From Actinoplanes campanulatus (lineage in GTDB: Bacteria; Actinomycetota; Actinomycetes; Mycobacteriales; Micromonosporaceae), in the NCBI RefSeq assembly GCF_014647795.1, contig NZ_BMPW01000002.1, forward strand, positions 62,001-126,000: a stretch of DNA of 64,000 nt. Direction: 5' to 3'. Below the pieces are notes generated by a model that saw only the letters and a program-made list of their open reading frames with translations, was not told the origin of the DNA and did not search any database. Each line of letters starts with the position of its first letter. Positions within the stretch are counted from its first letter, which is position 1. The position numbers and the translations under genes are program-made. Shown one piece after another: positions 45,045-53,678 of this stretch.

Positions 45045-45809
45045 GTGGCGGGCGGGGGCACGCGCAACTGGCGGCTGGTCCGGGCGGACACCGACGCCGT
45101 GCCGCCGTCGGCGCGGCGGTTCATGGCCCGCGCCCGGGAGCGGCGCCTGCGTGCCGCCATGCCCTGGCTGACCGGGGCGGGCGTCCTGCTGCTGGCCGGT
45201 GGCCTGGCCTGGGTGGTCTACGGCACCTCGCTGTTCGGGGTGCGGGAGGTCCGGGTGGTGGGCGCCCAGGTGCTCACCGCCGACCAGGTGCGGGCCGCCG
45301 CCGCGGTCGAGCCGGACCGCCCGCTGGCCCGGGTCGACCTGGACGCGGTGGCCGCCGCGGTGCGCGGTCTGCCGCCGGTGGACCGGGTGCTGGTGACCCG
45401 CAGCTGGCCGTCGACCGTGGAGATTCAGCTGGTGGAGCGCACCCCGGTGGCCGCGGTGCCGGCCGGGGAGCAGTTCCTGCTGATCGACGACGAGGGTGTG
45501 CCGTTCCGTGCGGTCGCCACACCGAAGGGCCTGCCACTGGCCCGGGTGGCGACACCCGGCCGCAACGACGAGAACACCGGCTCGGCGCTGACCGTGCTGG
45601 CCGCGCTCAGTGACGAACTGCGCGAGCAACTGGTGGCCATCTCGGTGGCCTCGCCGGTGCAGATCCGCCTGGAGCTGCGCAAGGGCCGGGTGGTCATCTG
45701 GGGTGACGACACCGCGAGCAAGCAGAAGAGCATCGTGGCCACCGCGCTGCTGCGGGAGAAGGGCGACGAGATCGACGTGAGCGCCCCGTCGGTGGTGACC
45801 ATTCGCTAG
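45045..45809 (+). CDS. ftsQ: FtsQ, divisome membrane protein
   Basis: 254 residues. A basic cytoplasmic N-terminus, one membrane helix (WLTGAGVLLLAGGLAWVVYG), a POTRA domain starting VREVRVVGAQVLTADQV and the FtsQ domain with VEIQLVERTPVAAVP. FtsQ recruits FtsL and DivIC at the septum. The start is GTG 45045, five bases after the murC stop and without a clear ribosome-binding site, so it is likely translated by coupling. Confidence 0.93.
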   Translation: MAGGGTRNWRLVRADTDAVPPSARRFMARARERRLRAAMPWLTGAGVLLLAGGLAWVVYGTSLFGVREVRVVGAQVLTADQVRAAAAVEPDRPLARVDLDAVAAAVRGLPPVDRVLVTRSWPSTVEIQLVERTPVAAVPAGEQFLLIDDEGVPFRAVATPKGLPLARVATPGRNDENTGSALTVLAALSDELREQLVAISVASPVQIRLELRKGRVVIWGDDTASKQKSIVATALLREKGDEIDVSAPSVVTIR

Positions 45810-45965
45810 TCATGCCGCTAAACGGACAAAGCATCACGAACGCAATAAATGGTTCAAGGTTACGGGTCAGTCGGATACTCACCACGTAAGCGGACGCGAC
45901 ACGCCGCTCCGGGTCTTTGGTTGAGGCCGCATGTCCGCATACGTTGCCCCGAGAGGTTCGAATGG

Positions 45966-45994
45966 TTGACATAACTCTGAACCTCTAGTAGAGG
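45966..45994 (+). promoter_or_regulatory. ftsZ promoter
   Basis: TTGACA at 45966-45971, 17-base spacer, TAGAGG at 45989-45994. The -10 lies inside the perfect palindrome CCTCTA-G-TAGAGG (45982-45994), a possible operator. The whole 294-base spacer 45810-46103 is the ftsZ control region; a GACAC (45898-45902), the core bound by WhiA in Streptomyces, lies upstream, and ftsZ begins about 100 bases downstream. Confidence 0.8.
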
Positions 45995-46103
45995 GTGAGG
46001 GTTTCCTCGCCCTCCCTTGTACGGCAGCGGATGTCGAAGTGCGGTTCCCGGGACCGCAGGGGCCGTCGACGTCCGCCAACCCTGGAAGGGATGGCTGAGC
46101 CCG

Positions 46104-47228
46104 ATGACACCTCCACACAACTACCTTGCGGTCATCAAGGTCGTCGGCATCGGCGGCGGCGGCGTGAACGCTGTGAACCGCATGATCGAGGTTGGGCTCA
46201 AGGGCGTCGAGTTCATCGCCATCAACACGGACGCACAGGCCCTGTTGATGAGCGACGCCGACGTCAAGCTCGACGTCGGCCGGGAACTGACCCGTGGCCT
46301 GGGCGCCGGCGCCCAGCCCGAGGTCGGCAAGAACGCCGCCGAGGACCACCGGGACGAGATCGAAGAGGTGCTCAAGGGCGCCGACATGGTCTTCGTCACC
46401 TGTGGCGAGGGCGGCGGCACCGGAACCGGTGGCGCGCCCGTGGTCGCCAACATCGCCCGCAAGCTGGGCGCTCTCACCATCGGCGTGGTGACCCGCCCGT
46501 TCAACTTCGAGGGCAAGCGCCGCCAGGTGCAGGCCGAGGCCGGCATCGACGAGCTGCGCAACCAGTGCGACACCCTGATCGTGATCCCGAACGACCGGCT
46601 GCTCGCCCTGGGTGACCGCGGGATCAGCATGATGGACGCGTTCCGTCAGGCCGACCAGGTGCTGCTCTCCGGTGTGCAGGGCATCACCGACCTGATCACC
46701 ACCCCCGGTCTGATCAACCTGGACTTCGCCGACGTCAAGAGCGTGATGAGCAACGCCGGCAGCGCGCTCATGGGCATCGGCAGCGCGCGCGGTGACAACC
46801 GCGCGGTCGAGGCGGCCGAGAAGGCGATCTCCAGCCCGCTGCTGGAGCAGAGCATGGACGGCGCCCGCGGCGTGCTGCTCTCCATCGCCGGTGGCTCCGA
46901 CCTGGGGCTCTTCGAGATCAACGACGCGGCCCAGCTGGTCACCGACGCGGCCCACCCGGACGCGAACATCATCTTCGGCGCGGTCATCGACGACGCTCTC
47001 GGCGACGAGGTGCGGGTCACCGTGATCGCCGCCGGTTTCGACGCGGGCTCGCCCTCCTACAAGCCGGCCGAGCCGATGCGCAAGGTGCCGGCCCCGGCCA
47101 CCGGGGGAGCCTCGCTGCCGCCGGTCCCGCCGCCGGTCACCCCGCCGCCGGCGAGCACCCCGCCGCCGCGCAGCCGGGTGCTCTTCGACGACGTGGACGT
47201 GCCGGACTTCCTGAAGAACGGCTCCTGA
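46104..47228 (+). CDS. ftsZ: FtsZ, tubulin-like cell division GTPase
   Basis: 374 residues from ATG 46104. GTP-binding [18 protein letters not shown] at the start, tubulin signature [15 protein letters not shown], and the T7-type [18 protein letters not shown] with [12 protein letters not shown] Pro-rich linker leads to the conserved C-terminal peptide DDVDVPDFL that SepF and other partners bind. The protein assembles into the Z ring. An in-frame extension upstream to 46017 is not supported by homology. Confidence 0.97.
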   Translation: MTPPHNYLAVIKVVGIGGGGVNAVNRMIEVGLKGVEFIAINTDAQALLMSDADVKLDVGRELTRGLGAGAQPEVGKNAAEDHRDEIEEVLKGADMVFVTCGEGGGTGTGGAPVVANIARKLGALTIGVVTRPFNFEGKRRQVQAEAGIDELRNQCDTLIVIPNDRLLALGDRGISMMDAFRQADQVLLSGVQGITDLITTPGLINLDFADVKSVMSNAGSALMGIGSARGDNRAVEAAEKAISSPLLEQSMDGARGVLLSIAGGSDLGLFEINDAAQLVTDAAHPDANIIFGAVIDDALGDEVRVTVIAAGFDAGSPSYKPAEPMRKVPAPATGGASLPPVPPPVTPPPASTPPPRSRVLFDDVDVPDFLKNGS

Positions 47229-47265
47229 GGCACGCCCTCTCCCGTACCTCCAAGAAGGTTGACCC

Positions 47266-47973
47266 TTGACCGACCCCGGACGGCGCGCTGAGCTCGCCGC
47301 CTCTCTCGAACAGGTGCGGGAGCGCATCGCGCGTGCCTGCGTGGCGGCCGGAAGGCCGCCCGGGGCGGTCACGCTGACCGCGGTGACCAAGACCTACCCG
47401 GCGAGCGACGTCCTGTTGCTCGCCGGGCTGGGCGTCACCGACATGGCGGAGAACCGGGACCAGGAGGCGGCCGCCAAGGCGGCCGAGGTGCATGCCGCCG
47501 GCGTGCACCCGCGCTGGCACTTCGTCGGCCAGTTGCAGCGCAACAAGGTCAGATCGGTGATCCGGTACGCGGACGTGGTCGAGTCGGTCGATTCGCTCCG
47601 CCTCGCCGGCGCGCTGGCGAAGGCCGCCGTGGGACGGGAGGTCCCGCTGGAGGTGCTCGTCCAGGTGAGCCTGGACGCCGACCCGGCGCGCGGGGGCGTG
47701 ACCGAAGACGATCTCTGGCGGGTATCCGACGCGGTGGCCTCCTCGGAGGGCCTGCGGCTCGGCGGCGTGATGGCCGTCGCGCCGCTCGGTGAGGACCCCG
47801 GCGCGGCCTTCGCCCGGCTGGCCGTTATCGCAGGCCGGATGGCCTCCGAACATCCCGGTGCGACGACCGTCTCGGCGGGGATGAGCGGGGATCTGGAGGC
47901 CGCCGTCCAGCACGGGGCGACACACGTACGGATCGGTACATCTTTACTCGGGATGCGAAACTCGCTGCGGTAG
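47266..47973 (+). CDS. YggS-family PLP-binding protein (PLP homeostasis)
   Basis: 235 residues from TTG 47266 with AGAAGG upstream. Alanine-racemase-like barrel with the PLP lysine K42 in LTAVTKTYPASD; further motifs ENRDQEAAAKA, WHFVGQLQRNK and SAGMSGDLEAAVQHGATHVR then IGTSLLG. YggS/PLPBP proteins buffer pyridoxal phosphate and have no known reaction. It is 37 bases after ftsZ; the yfiH/pgeF gene that often lies between the two in actinomycetes is absent. Confidence 0.93.
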   Translation: MTDPGRRAELAASLEQVRERIARACVAAGRPPGAVTLTAVTKTYPASDVLLLAGLGVTDMAENRDQEAAAKAAEVHAAGVHPRWHFVGQLQRNKVRSVIRYADVVESVDSLRLAGALAKAAVGREVPLEVLVQVSLDADPARGGVTEDDLWRVSDAVASSEGLRLGGVMAVAPLGEDPGAAFARLAVIAGRMASEHPGATTVSAGMSGDLEAAVQHGATHVRIGTSLLGMRNSLR

Positions 47974-47990
47974 CCTTGCCGCGGGCAGCA

Positions 47991-48008
47991 AACTACACAG
48001 GTGTTGTT
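47991..48008 (+). promoter_or_regulatory. Palindrome before sepF, candidate operator
   Basis: AACTACAC-AG-GTGTTGTT, 7 of 8 paired positions. A TAGCCT at 47971-47976 may be the -10 of a sepF promoter, putting the palindrome just after the start site. No known regulator is assigned. Confidence 0.4.
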
Positions 48009-48204
48009 TTACGCGACCTGTCGCGGGTCATGATCCACACCGCGGCCGGTGCGTCCGACGACGCGGCGTCGCAACGGGTCGGGGGTCCGAATCGGACCTT
48101 GTTTCCGGCTCGTGAGGGGGGACGCGGCACGCCAGGGGGCGCGGGCCGCAACAGCGGACGGAGGTGGGGGCCATGGGTTCTCGGCAGGAAGAGGGGGCTC
48201 AGGC

Positions 48205-49020
48205 ATGAGCGGAGGCGCGTTTCGCAAGGCGGGCGTGTGGCTCGGCCTCGTCGAGGAGGACGACGACCGCGGTTACGAGGACCGTAACTACCGGGAGAGC
48301 TCCTACCGTTCGCGCGAGCGTGAGCGCGAGCGCCCCGACCGTTACTCCAGCGACCGTTACTCCGACGAGTTCGCTGAGGACGAGGACGAGGAGGAGCGCG
48401 CCGTTCCGCGGGCCCGTTCCGACCGCCGCTCGTCGCGCGGTGACCTCGACCGACCGTCCCGCAGCGACCTGGACCGTTCGTCCCGCGCCGATCTGGACCG
48501 TTCGTCGCGCGCCGATCTGGACCGTTCGTCCCGCGGTGACCTGGACCGTTCGTCGCGCGCCGACCTGGACCGGGAGGAGAGCGAGCGCCTCGATCGGGCG
48601 AGCGTCCGCTCCATCACCCGGCCGTCGGTCGCGCCCGAGCCGTCCGGCGCCCTGACCTACTCCACGCGGGACAACCTGGCCCTCAAGCCTCAGCCCGCGC
48701 ATCCGGAGCCGGTCCGCCAGCGCCAGGTCGAGGAGGAGCAGCGGTACCAGATCACCACGCTGCACCCGACCACCTACCGGGAGGCGCGGACCATCGGCGA
48801 GCACTTCCGCGACGGGGTCCCGGTCATCATCAATCTGACCGAGATGGATGAGTCGGACGCTCGCCGGCTGGTCGACTTCGCCGCCGGGCTGGCCTTCGGC
48901 CTGAGGGGTACGATCGAGCGCGTGACCAACCGGGTCTTCCTGCTCTCTCCGGCAAATGTGCAGGTCACCGCGGAGGACAAGGCGAAGATCGCTGAGGGTG
49001 GCTTCTTCACCTCGAGCTGA
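48205..49020 (+). CDS. sepF: SepF, FtsZ-membrane anchor protein
   Basis: 271 residues from ATG 48205. The N-terminus [19 protein letters not shown] is the membrane-binding amphipathic helix. The C-terminal SepF/DUF552 domain starts near 180: [40 protein letters not shown] and [18 protein letters not shown]. Between them lies a long Arg/Asp/Ser-rich linker with six copies of an eight-residue repeat, making the protein longer than typical SepF. SepF binds the FtsZ C-terminal peptide and tethers Z-ring filaments. An in-frame upstream extension is rejected. Confidence 0.95.
   Translation: MSGGAFRKAGVWLGLVEEDDDRGYEDRNYRESSYRSRERERERPDRYSSDRYSDEFAEDEDEEERAVPRARSDRRSSRGDLDRPSRSDLDRSSRADLDRSSRADLDRSSRGDLDRSSRADLDREESERLDRASVRSITRPSVAPEPSGALTYSTRDNLALKPQPAHPEPVRQRQVEEEQRYQITTLHPTTYREARTIGEHFRDGVPVIINLTEMDESDARRLVDFAAGLAFGLRGTIERVTNRVFLLSPANVQVTAEDKAKIAEGGFFTSS
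48427..48570 (+). repeat. 24-bp in-frame tandem repeat in sepF, six copies
   Basis: Encodes [24 protein letters not shown] twice, RSSRGDLD and RSSRADLD at SepF residues 75-122; a degraded seventh unit REESERLD follows. The DNA copies are nearly identical, which suggests recent expansion. Confidence 0.9.
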
Positions 49021-49062
49021 TCGACCCGGAATTGATTGACCCGAACGAGGGATCCGCCTGAC

Positions 49063-49368
49063 GTGCTGTCGATCGTGTTCCAGATCCTCTACATATTGCT
49101 GTATCTCTTCTTCATGGTGCTGTTGGCCAGGTTTGTGCTGAGTGCGGTGCTCCAGTACGGACGGCGCTGGCAACCCAGCCGGGGCGCCTCGGCCGCACTC
49201 GAAGCCGTGTGGAGCGTCACGGATCCGCCCCTCAACGCGTTGAGGCGTGTGATCCCACCGCTGCGCATTGGTAACGTGAGTTTGGACCTGGCTTCCATCG
49301 TGCTGCTGGTTATCCTGTTCGTGCTCATGGACTTCGTATTGGCAAGACTGATCGTGCAATACAGCTAG
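49063..49368 (+). CDS. YggT family membrane protein
   Basis: 101 residues from GTG 49063 with GAGGGA eleven bases upstream. Two hydrophobic regions ([20 protein letters not shown] and the C-terminal LASIVVLL-like helix) flank a loop with [19 protein letters not shown], the YggT signature. Members lie between sepF and divIVA in Gram-positives and are linked to osmotic stress and division; the molecular role is not known. Confidence 0.92.
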   Translation: MLSIVFQILYILLYLFFMVLLARFVLSAVLQYGRRWQPSRGASAALEAVWSVTDPPLNALRRVIPPLRIGNVSLDLASIVLLVILFVLMDFVLARLIVQYS

Positions 49369-49411
49369 ACAGCAGCCCCAACCGCGGCCGCGACTGACCC
49401 GAGGAGTTTCG

Positions 49412-50227
49412 ATGCCGCTGACCCCGGCCGACGTTCATAACGTCGCCTTCAAGAAGCCCCCGATCGGCAAGCGGGGGTATGACGAGGAGGAGGTCGACGC
49501 CTTCCTGGACGAGGTGGAGCGCGAGCTCGCCCGTCTGATCGAGGAGAACGCAGAGCTTCGTGCCCAGGTCGAGCGTGGTGGCCGGGGCGGCGCTCCCGCC
49601 GGTCCCGCGGCTGACCCCCGCCTCGCGGCCGAGCTCAACGAGCTGAAGGCGCAGCTGGACCGTGTCCAGCGTGACAAGACCGCGGCCGAGCAGGCCGCCC
49701 GGCAGATGCAGGCCGAGCTGGAGCAGGTCCGTGCGCAGGGCCCCGGCGCCGGTGCCGGCGCCAGTGCCGCGGACGGCGAGCAGCAGGCCCTGCGCGTGCT
49801 GATGATGGCCCAGCGCACCGCCGACGACCACGTGGCCGACGCCCGCCGCGAGGCCGACAAGCTTCTCTCCGACGCCCGCTCCAAGGCGGAGGAGGTCACC
49901 CGCGAGGCCCGGGCCAAGGCCGACGCCCTCGAGCGCGACGCTCGCCAGCGCCACCAGGAGGCCATGGGCGGCCTGGACGCGAAGCGGACCGCGCTGCAGA
50001 AGCACATCGAGGAGCTGAAGCAGTTCGAGCGGGAGTACCGCACCCGTCTCAAGGCCTACCTGGAGAGCCAGCTCCGCGACCTGGACGGCCGCGGTCAGGG
50101 CCTCGAGGCCGAGCTGACCCGCGCCGACTCCAACCGGGCCGTGGGCGGTTCGGGCGGTCTCGCCGCGGCCGGTCTTGCCGGATCGTACGGCGGCAGCCGG
50201 ACCAACTCCATCGAATCGGGTCGCTGA
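49412..50227 (+). CDS. wag31: Wag31/DivIVA polar growth protein
   Basis: 271 residues. The N-terminal lipid-binding domain has [20 protein letters not shown] and then [19 protein letters not shown]. Two long coiled-coil segments follow, separated by a Gly/Ala/Pro-rich stretch. DivIVA senses negative membrane curvature and directs tip growth in actinomycetes. Start is ATG with GAGGAG upstream. The C-terminus is Gly/Ser-rich. It ends the canonical part of the division cluster. Confidence 0.95.
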   Translation: MPLTPADVHNVAFKKPPIGKRGYDEEEVDAFLDEVERELARLIEENAELRAQVERGGRGGAPAGPAADPRLAAELNELKAQLDRVQRDKTAAEQAARQMQAELEQVRAQGPGAGAGASAADGEQQALRVLMMAQRTADDHVADARREADKLLSDARSKAEEVTREARAKADALERDARQRHQEAMGGLDAKRTALQKHIEELKQFEREYRTRLKAYLESQLRDLDGRGQGLEAELTRADSNRAVGGSGGLAAAGLAGSYGGSRTNSIESGR

Positions 50228-50259
50228 CACGGCCCCCCGCACCGCGACGAGGATGAGCC

Positions 50260-51057
50260 ATGATCGTTGCTAGTCTCCTGCTCATCCCCGTCGCGGTTCT
50301 GTTTCTCGCGCTAGGGCTGGTCAACGGCTCGAGCAGCCTTCTCATAGCCTCGATCGTGGTCAGCCTGCTGGCCGCGGTCGCTCTCGTCATCGGGACCCGG
50401 CAGGCCGCCACACGGCGAGCGGCCGAGGGCGCTTTCGAGGTGCCGCCGCGCCCCGCTCGCCGAGATCCCGAGTTCGACGAACCGGTGTCGCCGGCTCCCG
50501 CCGCCACCAACGCTAGCGATTCTGCCCCCGAGCCGGTGGCCGCCGCAGGCGAATCCCGCAGCTATGACGAGCCCGATCCGGCCGATGTGGAGGAGGCGCG
50601 GGCGTCCGGAGACCCTCATCCGGGTGACGTCGGGGAGCCCGCGGGGCCCGCTCACGCAGACTATGCCGATTTTGACTCCGCGGCGGATTCCACCCCGGAT
50701 TCCGAGGACGTCCCACCGTTCGCCGGGGCGTCCGACGAGCAGGCGTGGCGCCCGGCCCCCGCCGGGGCCACCGTGGAGCAGCCGGACGAGTTCGACGAGC
50801 CGGACGCCGACGACCCCGACGACGAGCCGCTGCCCCAGTCGGTGCGGCCGGCCGACGCGGTGCTGGTCGCGCGGTTCGACACCGAGGTGCTGGTGGTGGA
50901 CGGCCGGCCCCGCTACCACATGGCGGACTGCCCGCACCTGGTCGGCCGGCTGACCGAGTCGCTGCCGGTGAACGAGGCGGTCGAGCTCGGCTTCAGCCCG
51001 TGCGGCCTGTGCCGGCCGGTGGACCGGCTGGTGGCCACCGTGGCCCACCAGCGTTGA
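50260..51057 (+). CDS. Membrane protein with C-terminal His-Cys3 putative metal site
   Basis: 265 residues, function not recognised. Two membrane helices at the N-terminus (about 2-22 and 27-46) are followed by an acidic, Pro-rich disordered region (60-205) and a compact C-terminal domain. That domain contains RYHMADCPHL (H220, C224) and GFSPCGLC (C248, C251), a pattern that could hold zinc and resembles the YH-x3-C ... PC-x2-C motif of small metal-binding modules. The acidic middle lies on the cytoplasmic side if the two helices form a hairpin. It follows wag31 by 32 bases and overlaps the DUF167 start by four. Confidence 0.75.
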   Translation: MIVASLLLIPVAVLFLALGLVNGSSSLLIASIVVSLLAAVALVIGTRQAATRRAAEGAFEVPPRPARRDPEFDEPVSPAPAATNASDSAPEPVAAAGESRSYDEPDPADVEEARASGDPHPGDVGEPAGPAHADYADFDSAADSTPDSEDVPPFAGASDEQAWRPAPAGATVEQPDEFDEPDADDPDDEPLPQSVRPADAVLVARFDTEVLVVDGRPRYHMADCPHLVGRLTESLPVNEAVELGFSPCGLCRPVDRLVATVAHQR

Positions 51058-51356
51058 GGGGCCCGGCGGGCGTCTCGGTGCCGGTGCGGGTGCGTCCCGG
51101 CGCCGGCCGGACCCGGGTGGGCGGCCGCTACGAGGGCCCGCACGGTCCGGCCCTGATCATCGCGGTGGGTGCGCCCGCGGTGGACGGCAAGGCCACCGAG
51201 GCGGTGCGCCGGGCGCTCGCGGCCGCACTGGGCGTCCGCGCCGCCGAGGTGTCCCTGCGGCTCGGGGCGACCAGCCGGGACAAGGTCTTCACCGTGGCGG
51301 CGCCACCGGAGGAGTGGGAGGGGCGGCTCGCCGACCTGCGCGACGACAACAGGTGA
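51054..51356 (+). CDS. DUF167 (YggU) family protein
   Basis: About 100 residues. VPVRVRPGAGRTRVGGRYEG, LIIAVGAPAVDGKATEAVRR and LRLGATSRDKVFTV are the hallmarks of DUF167, a small fold of unknown function often encoded next to yggT/divIVA. The likely start is TTG 51054, overlapping the stop of the preceding gene (TTGA); GTG 51078 is an alternative that would leave 92 residues. Confidence 0.85.
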   Translation: MRGPAGVSVPVRVRPGAGRTRVGGRYEGPHGPALIIAVGAPAVDGKATEAVRRALAAALGVRAAEVSLRLGATSRDKVFTVAAPPEEWEGRLADLRDDNR

Positions 51357-51666
51357 TCTTTCCGTCACGGTGGGTGTATCGTCGGTTATCCGACGCCTCT
51401 GTGCGCGCTTCGTGGCCGTTTGTCGTTTCCGCGGTTCGCGCCGGGTTGTCGGGATACTTCACGTTCCGTATCCTTGCCAACCTCACCGAGTGCGCGGCCG
51501 CCCTTTCAGCCGCGCCGTTTGTGCAGGTGGGGCAAGATCTACCGCGGTCGTCGCGGTGGCACGGGGACCAGACAAAGGGACGGACGGCACGGCCCGGCGA
51601 GCCGGCGCCGCCGGAGTTCCGTAGACCGCTGACCGCCGCGCCACGCGCGCGGCCGAGGGAGCGACG
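51357..51666 (+). promoter_or_regulatory. Upstream region of the DksA/TraR gene with promoter
   Basis: 310 bases without a gene. TTGTCG at 51446-51451 and TATCCT at 51469-51474 with a 17-base spacer form the best promoter candidate, giving a leader of nearly 190 bases. A second, weaker TATCGT lies at about 51377. Confidence 0.5.
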
Positions 51667-52089
51667 ATGGCCAAGGCAACCGACATCCGGCCCGGTTCGA
51701 CCGGTACGTCCGCCGCTGAGCGCAACCGCAGTGCCGCCGAGACCGAGGAGATCCGGACGGCGCTGGTCGCGCGGCGTGACGAGCTGCAGGCCGAGTACGA
51801 TCAGGCGCTCAGTGAGATCACCGAGTTGCAGCGCGAGCGGCTCGCCGACTCGGCCGGGGACGACCAGGCCGACACCGGCACCAAGACGTTCGAGCGGGAG
51901 CAGGAGATCACGCTGGCCAACAACCTGCTCGAGCGGATCACACAGGTCGAACGTGCGATCGATCGGCTCGGGTCGGGCAATTACGGTTGGTGTGAGCGGT
52001 GCGGCACCCAGATCCCGGTCGAGCGGCTGGCTGCGTTCCCCTCCGCCACCCTCTGTGTCTCGTGCAAGCAGTTGGAGGAACGACGCTGA
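51667..52089 (+). CDS. DksA/TraR family C4 zinc-finger protein
   Basis: 140 residues. A helical N-terminal coiled coil (EIRTALVARRDELQAEYDQA) ends in a zinc finger of CxxC-x17-CxxC type (WCERCGTQIPVERLAAFPSA, then LCVSCKQLEE). DksA/TraR proteins reach into the RNA polymerase secondary channel; in actinomycetes related proteins are poorly understood. The acidic tip seen in DksA is only partly kept (DSAGDDQADTG). Its stop overlaps the lspA start (CTGA), so the two are linked. Confidence 0.88.
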   Translation: MAKATDIRPGSTGTSAAERNRSAAETEEIRTALVARRDELQAEYDQALSEITELQRERLADSAGDDQADTGTKTFEREQEITLANNLLERITQVERAIDRLGSGNYGWCERCGTQIPVERLAAFPSATLCVSCKQLEERR

Positions 52090-52658
52090 ACGCCGACGAA
52101 CAGGCCGCGCCGGGGTTCGCACCCCGCGCGGTCGCTGTCCTGGCCGTCACCACGGCGGTCGCCGTGGCGGTCGACCAGTGGGTCAAGCACCTCTCCACCG
52201 AGAACCTGGATCCCCGCGAGCCGGTTCGCCTCCTCGGTGGCCTGATCTACCTGTCGCTGCTGCGCAACAGCGGAGCGGCGTTCAGTTTCGGCAGCGGTTA
52301 CACGTGGGTCTTCCCGCTGATCACCCTGGTCGTCGTCGGGGTGATCGTGTGGCTCGCCACGAAGCTGCGCTCGGTGCCGTGGGCGGTGGCGCTCGGTCTG
52401 GTGCTGGGCGGCGCCCTGGGCAACCTGACCGACCGCCTGTTCCGTGCGCCCGGCCCGTTCCAGGGCCACGTGGTCGACATGATCAGCGTTTTCGCGCCGT
52501 ACGGGGAGAGGTTCGCGGTCTTCAACATCGCCGACGCCTGTCTCACCGTCGGGGTCTGCCTCGCCGTGCTGCTGGAACTGACCGGCCGCCAGCGCGACGG
52601 CACCCGGATCACCAAGGCGAAACCGGTGACCGGCACCCAGACGGAGGAGAACGCATGA
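52086..52658 (+). CDS. lspA: Lipoprotein signal peptidase LspA (CTG start)
   Basis: 190 residues. Four membrane helices with the two catalytic aspartates D116 (GNLTDRLF) and D150 (FNIADACL), plus the family NSGAAFSFG. It removes signal peptides from prolipoproteins. The first codon appears to be CTG at 52086: GGAGG lies seven bases upstream, it overlaps the dksA stop, and homologues begin about here. The nearest upstream ATG/GTG/TTG in frame (GTG 52062) has no ribosome-binding site, and the next downstream GTG would remove the first helix. Confidence 0.93.
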   Translation: MNADEQAAPGFAPRAVAVLAVTTAVAVAVDQWVKHLSTENLDPREPVRLLGGLIYLSLLRNSGAAFSFGSGYTWVFPLITLVVVGVIVWLATKLRSVPWAVALGLVLGGALGNLTDRLFRAPGPFQGHVVDMISVFAPYGERFAVFNIADACLTVGVCLAVLLELTGRQRDGTRITKAKPVTGTQTEENA

Positions 52659-52735
52659 GCGAGCTTGCGAGCGAATCATCAAGCTCAGTTCTGAACTCAT
52701 GCCGACGCCGGAGCGCAGCGGAGGTGTCGGTATGA
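52655..52735 (+). CDS. 26-codon overlapping ORF between lspA and the pseudouridine synthase gene
   Basis: ATG 52655 overlaps the lspA stop (ATGA) and has GGAGGAGA four bases upstream; its TGA (52733-52735) overlaps the ATG of the next gene (ATGA). The peptide begins [15 protein letters not shown] and continues [11 protein letters not shown]. The Ser/Arg-rich peptide looks like translated intergenic repeat. A hairpin (CCGACGCC 52702-52709 with GGTGTCGG 52723-52730, one G-U pair) partly hides the next gene's GGAGG, so translating this ORF would open it. I have no evidence the peptide itself has a function. Confidence 0.55.
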   Translation: MSELASESSSSVLNSCRRRSAAEVSV

Positions 52736-53661
52736 GCGGGCAGCGTTCTCTTCCGGTCCCGGACGGGCTCCACGGGATGCGGCTGGACCAGGCCGTCTCC
52801 CGGCTCTTCGGGCTCTCCCGCACGGCCGCGGCCACCCTCGTGGAGGCCGGTGACGCGCTGGTCGACGGTGTTCCCCGGCTCAAGTCGGAGAAGGTGGTCG
52901 CCGGCTCCTGGCTGGAGGTGACCCTGCCGTCACCGGTGGCCGCGCCCGCGGTGGTCGCCGAGCCGGTGCACGGCCTCGGCATCATCTACAGCGACGACGA
53001 CATCGTGGTGGTGGACAAGCCGGTCGGCGTGGCCGCCCACCCGAGCCCCGGCTGGACCGGCCCGACCGTGGTCAGCGGCCTGGCCGCGATGGGGCAGAAC
53101 GTCGCGACCAGCGGAGCCGCCGAGCGGCAGGGCATCGTGCACCGGCTCGACGTGGGCACCACCGGCCTCATGGTGGTGGCCAAGAGCGAGATGGCGTACA
53201 GCATCCTGAAGCGCGCCTTCAAGGAGCGCGAGGTGGAGAAGCGGTACCACGCGGTGGTCCAGGGGCACCTGGACCCGCTGCGGGGCACCATCGACGCCCC
53301 GATCGACCGGCACCCGACGGCCGACTACAAGTTCGCCGTCATGTCCGGCGGCAAGCCGAGCGTCACCCACTACGACACGGTCGAGGCGTTCCGCTCGGCC
53401 AGCCTGGTGGATGTGCGGCTGGAGACCGGGCGGACGCACCAGATCCGGGTGCACTTCTCGGCGATGCGGCACCCGTGTGTGGGCGACCTGACGTACGGGG
53501 CCGATCCGACCCTGGCGGCCCGCCTCCAACTGGACCGGCAGTGGCTGCATGCACGGGAGCTGGCGTTCGCACACCCCCGTACGCACGATGAGGTCCGCTT
53601 CGTCAGCGACTACCCTGCTGACCTGAAACACGCGCTGGACGTCCTCCAGGACGCCGGCTGA
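52732..53661 (+). CDS. RluA/RluD-family 23S rRNA pseudouridine synthase
   Basis: 309 residues from ATG 52732 with GGAGG seven bases upstream; an ATG at 52699 in frame is less likely. An S4-like N-terminal domain ([20 protein letters not shown]) precedes the catalytic domain with [15 protein letters not shown] (D140) and the late [20 protein letters not shown]. It converts uridines of large-subunit rRNA to pseudouridine; the exact positions are not deducible. Position just after lspA is common in many bacteria. Confidence 0.93.
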   Translation: MSGQRSLPVPDGLHGMRLDQAVSRLFGLSRTAAATLVEAGDALVDGVPRLKSEKVVAGSWLEVTLPSPVAAPAVVAEPVHGLGIIYSDDDIVVVDKPVGVAAHPSPGWTGPTVVSGLAAMGQNVATSGAAERQGIVHRLDVGTTGLMVVAKSEMAYSILKRAFKEREVEKRYHAVVQGHLDPLRGTIDAPIDRHPTADYKFAVMSGGKPSVTHYDTVEAFRSASLVDVRLETGRTHQIRVHFSAMRHPCVGDLTYGADPTLAARLQLDRQWLHARELAFAHPRTHDEVRFVSDYPADLKHALDVLQDAG

Positions 53662-53678
53662 CCGTCGGGAGCATCACC

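Noticed and set aside
45991-46014. 10-bp hairpin right after the ftsZ -10 as an RNA element
   Set aside because: The left arm lies before or at the expected transcription start, so it would be mostly missing from the RNA.
51314-52735. 473-codon frame overlapping dksA and lspA
   Set aside because: Out of frame with two recognisable genes and compositionally a shadow. Only its last 27 codons, with their own ribosome-binding site, are kept as the small overlapping ORF.
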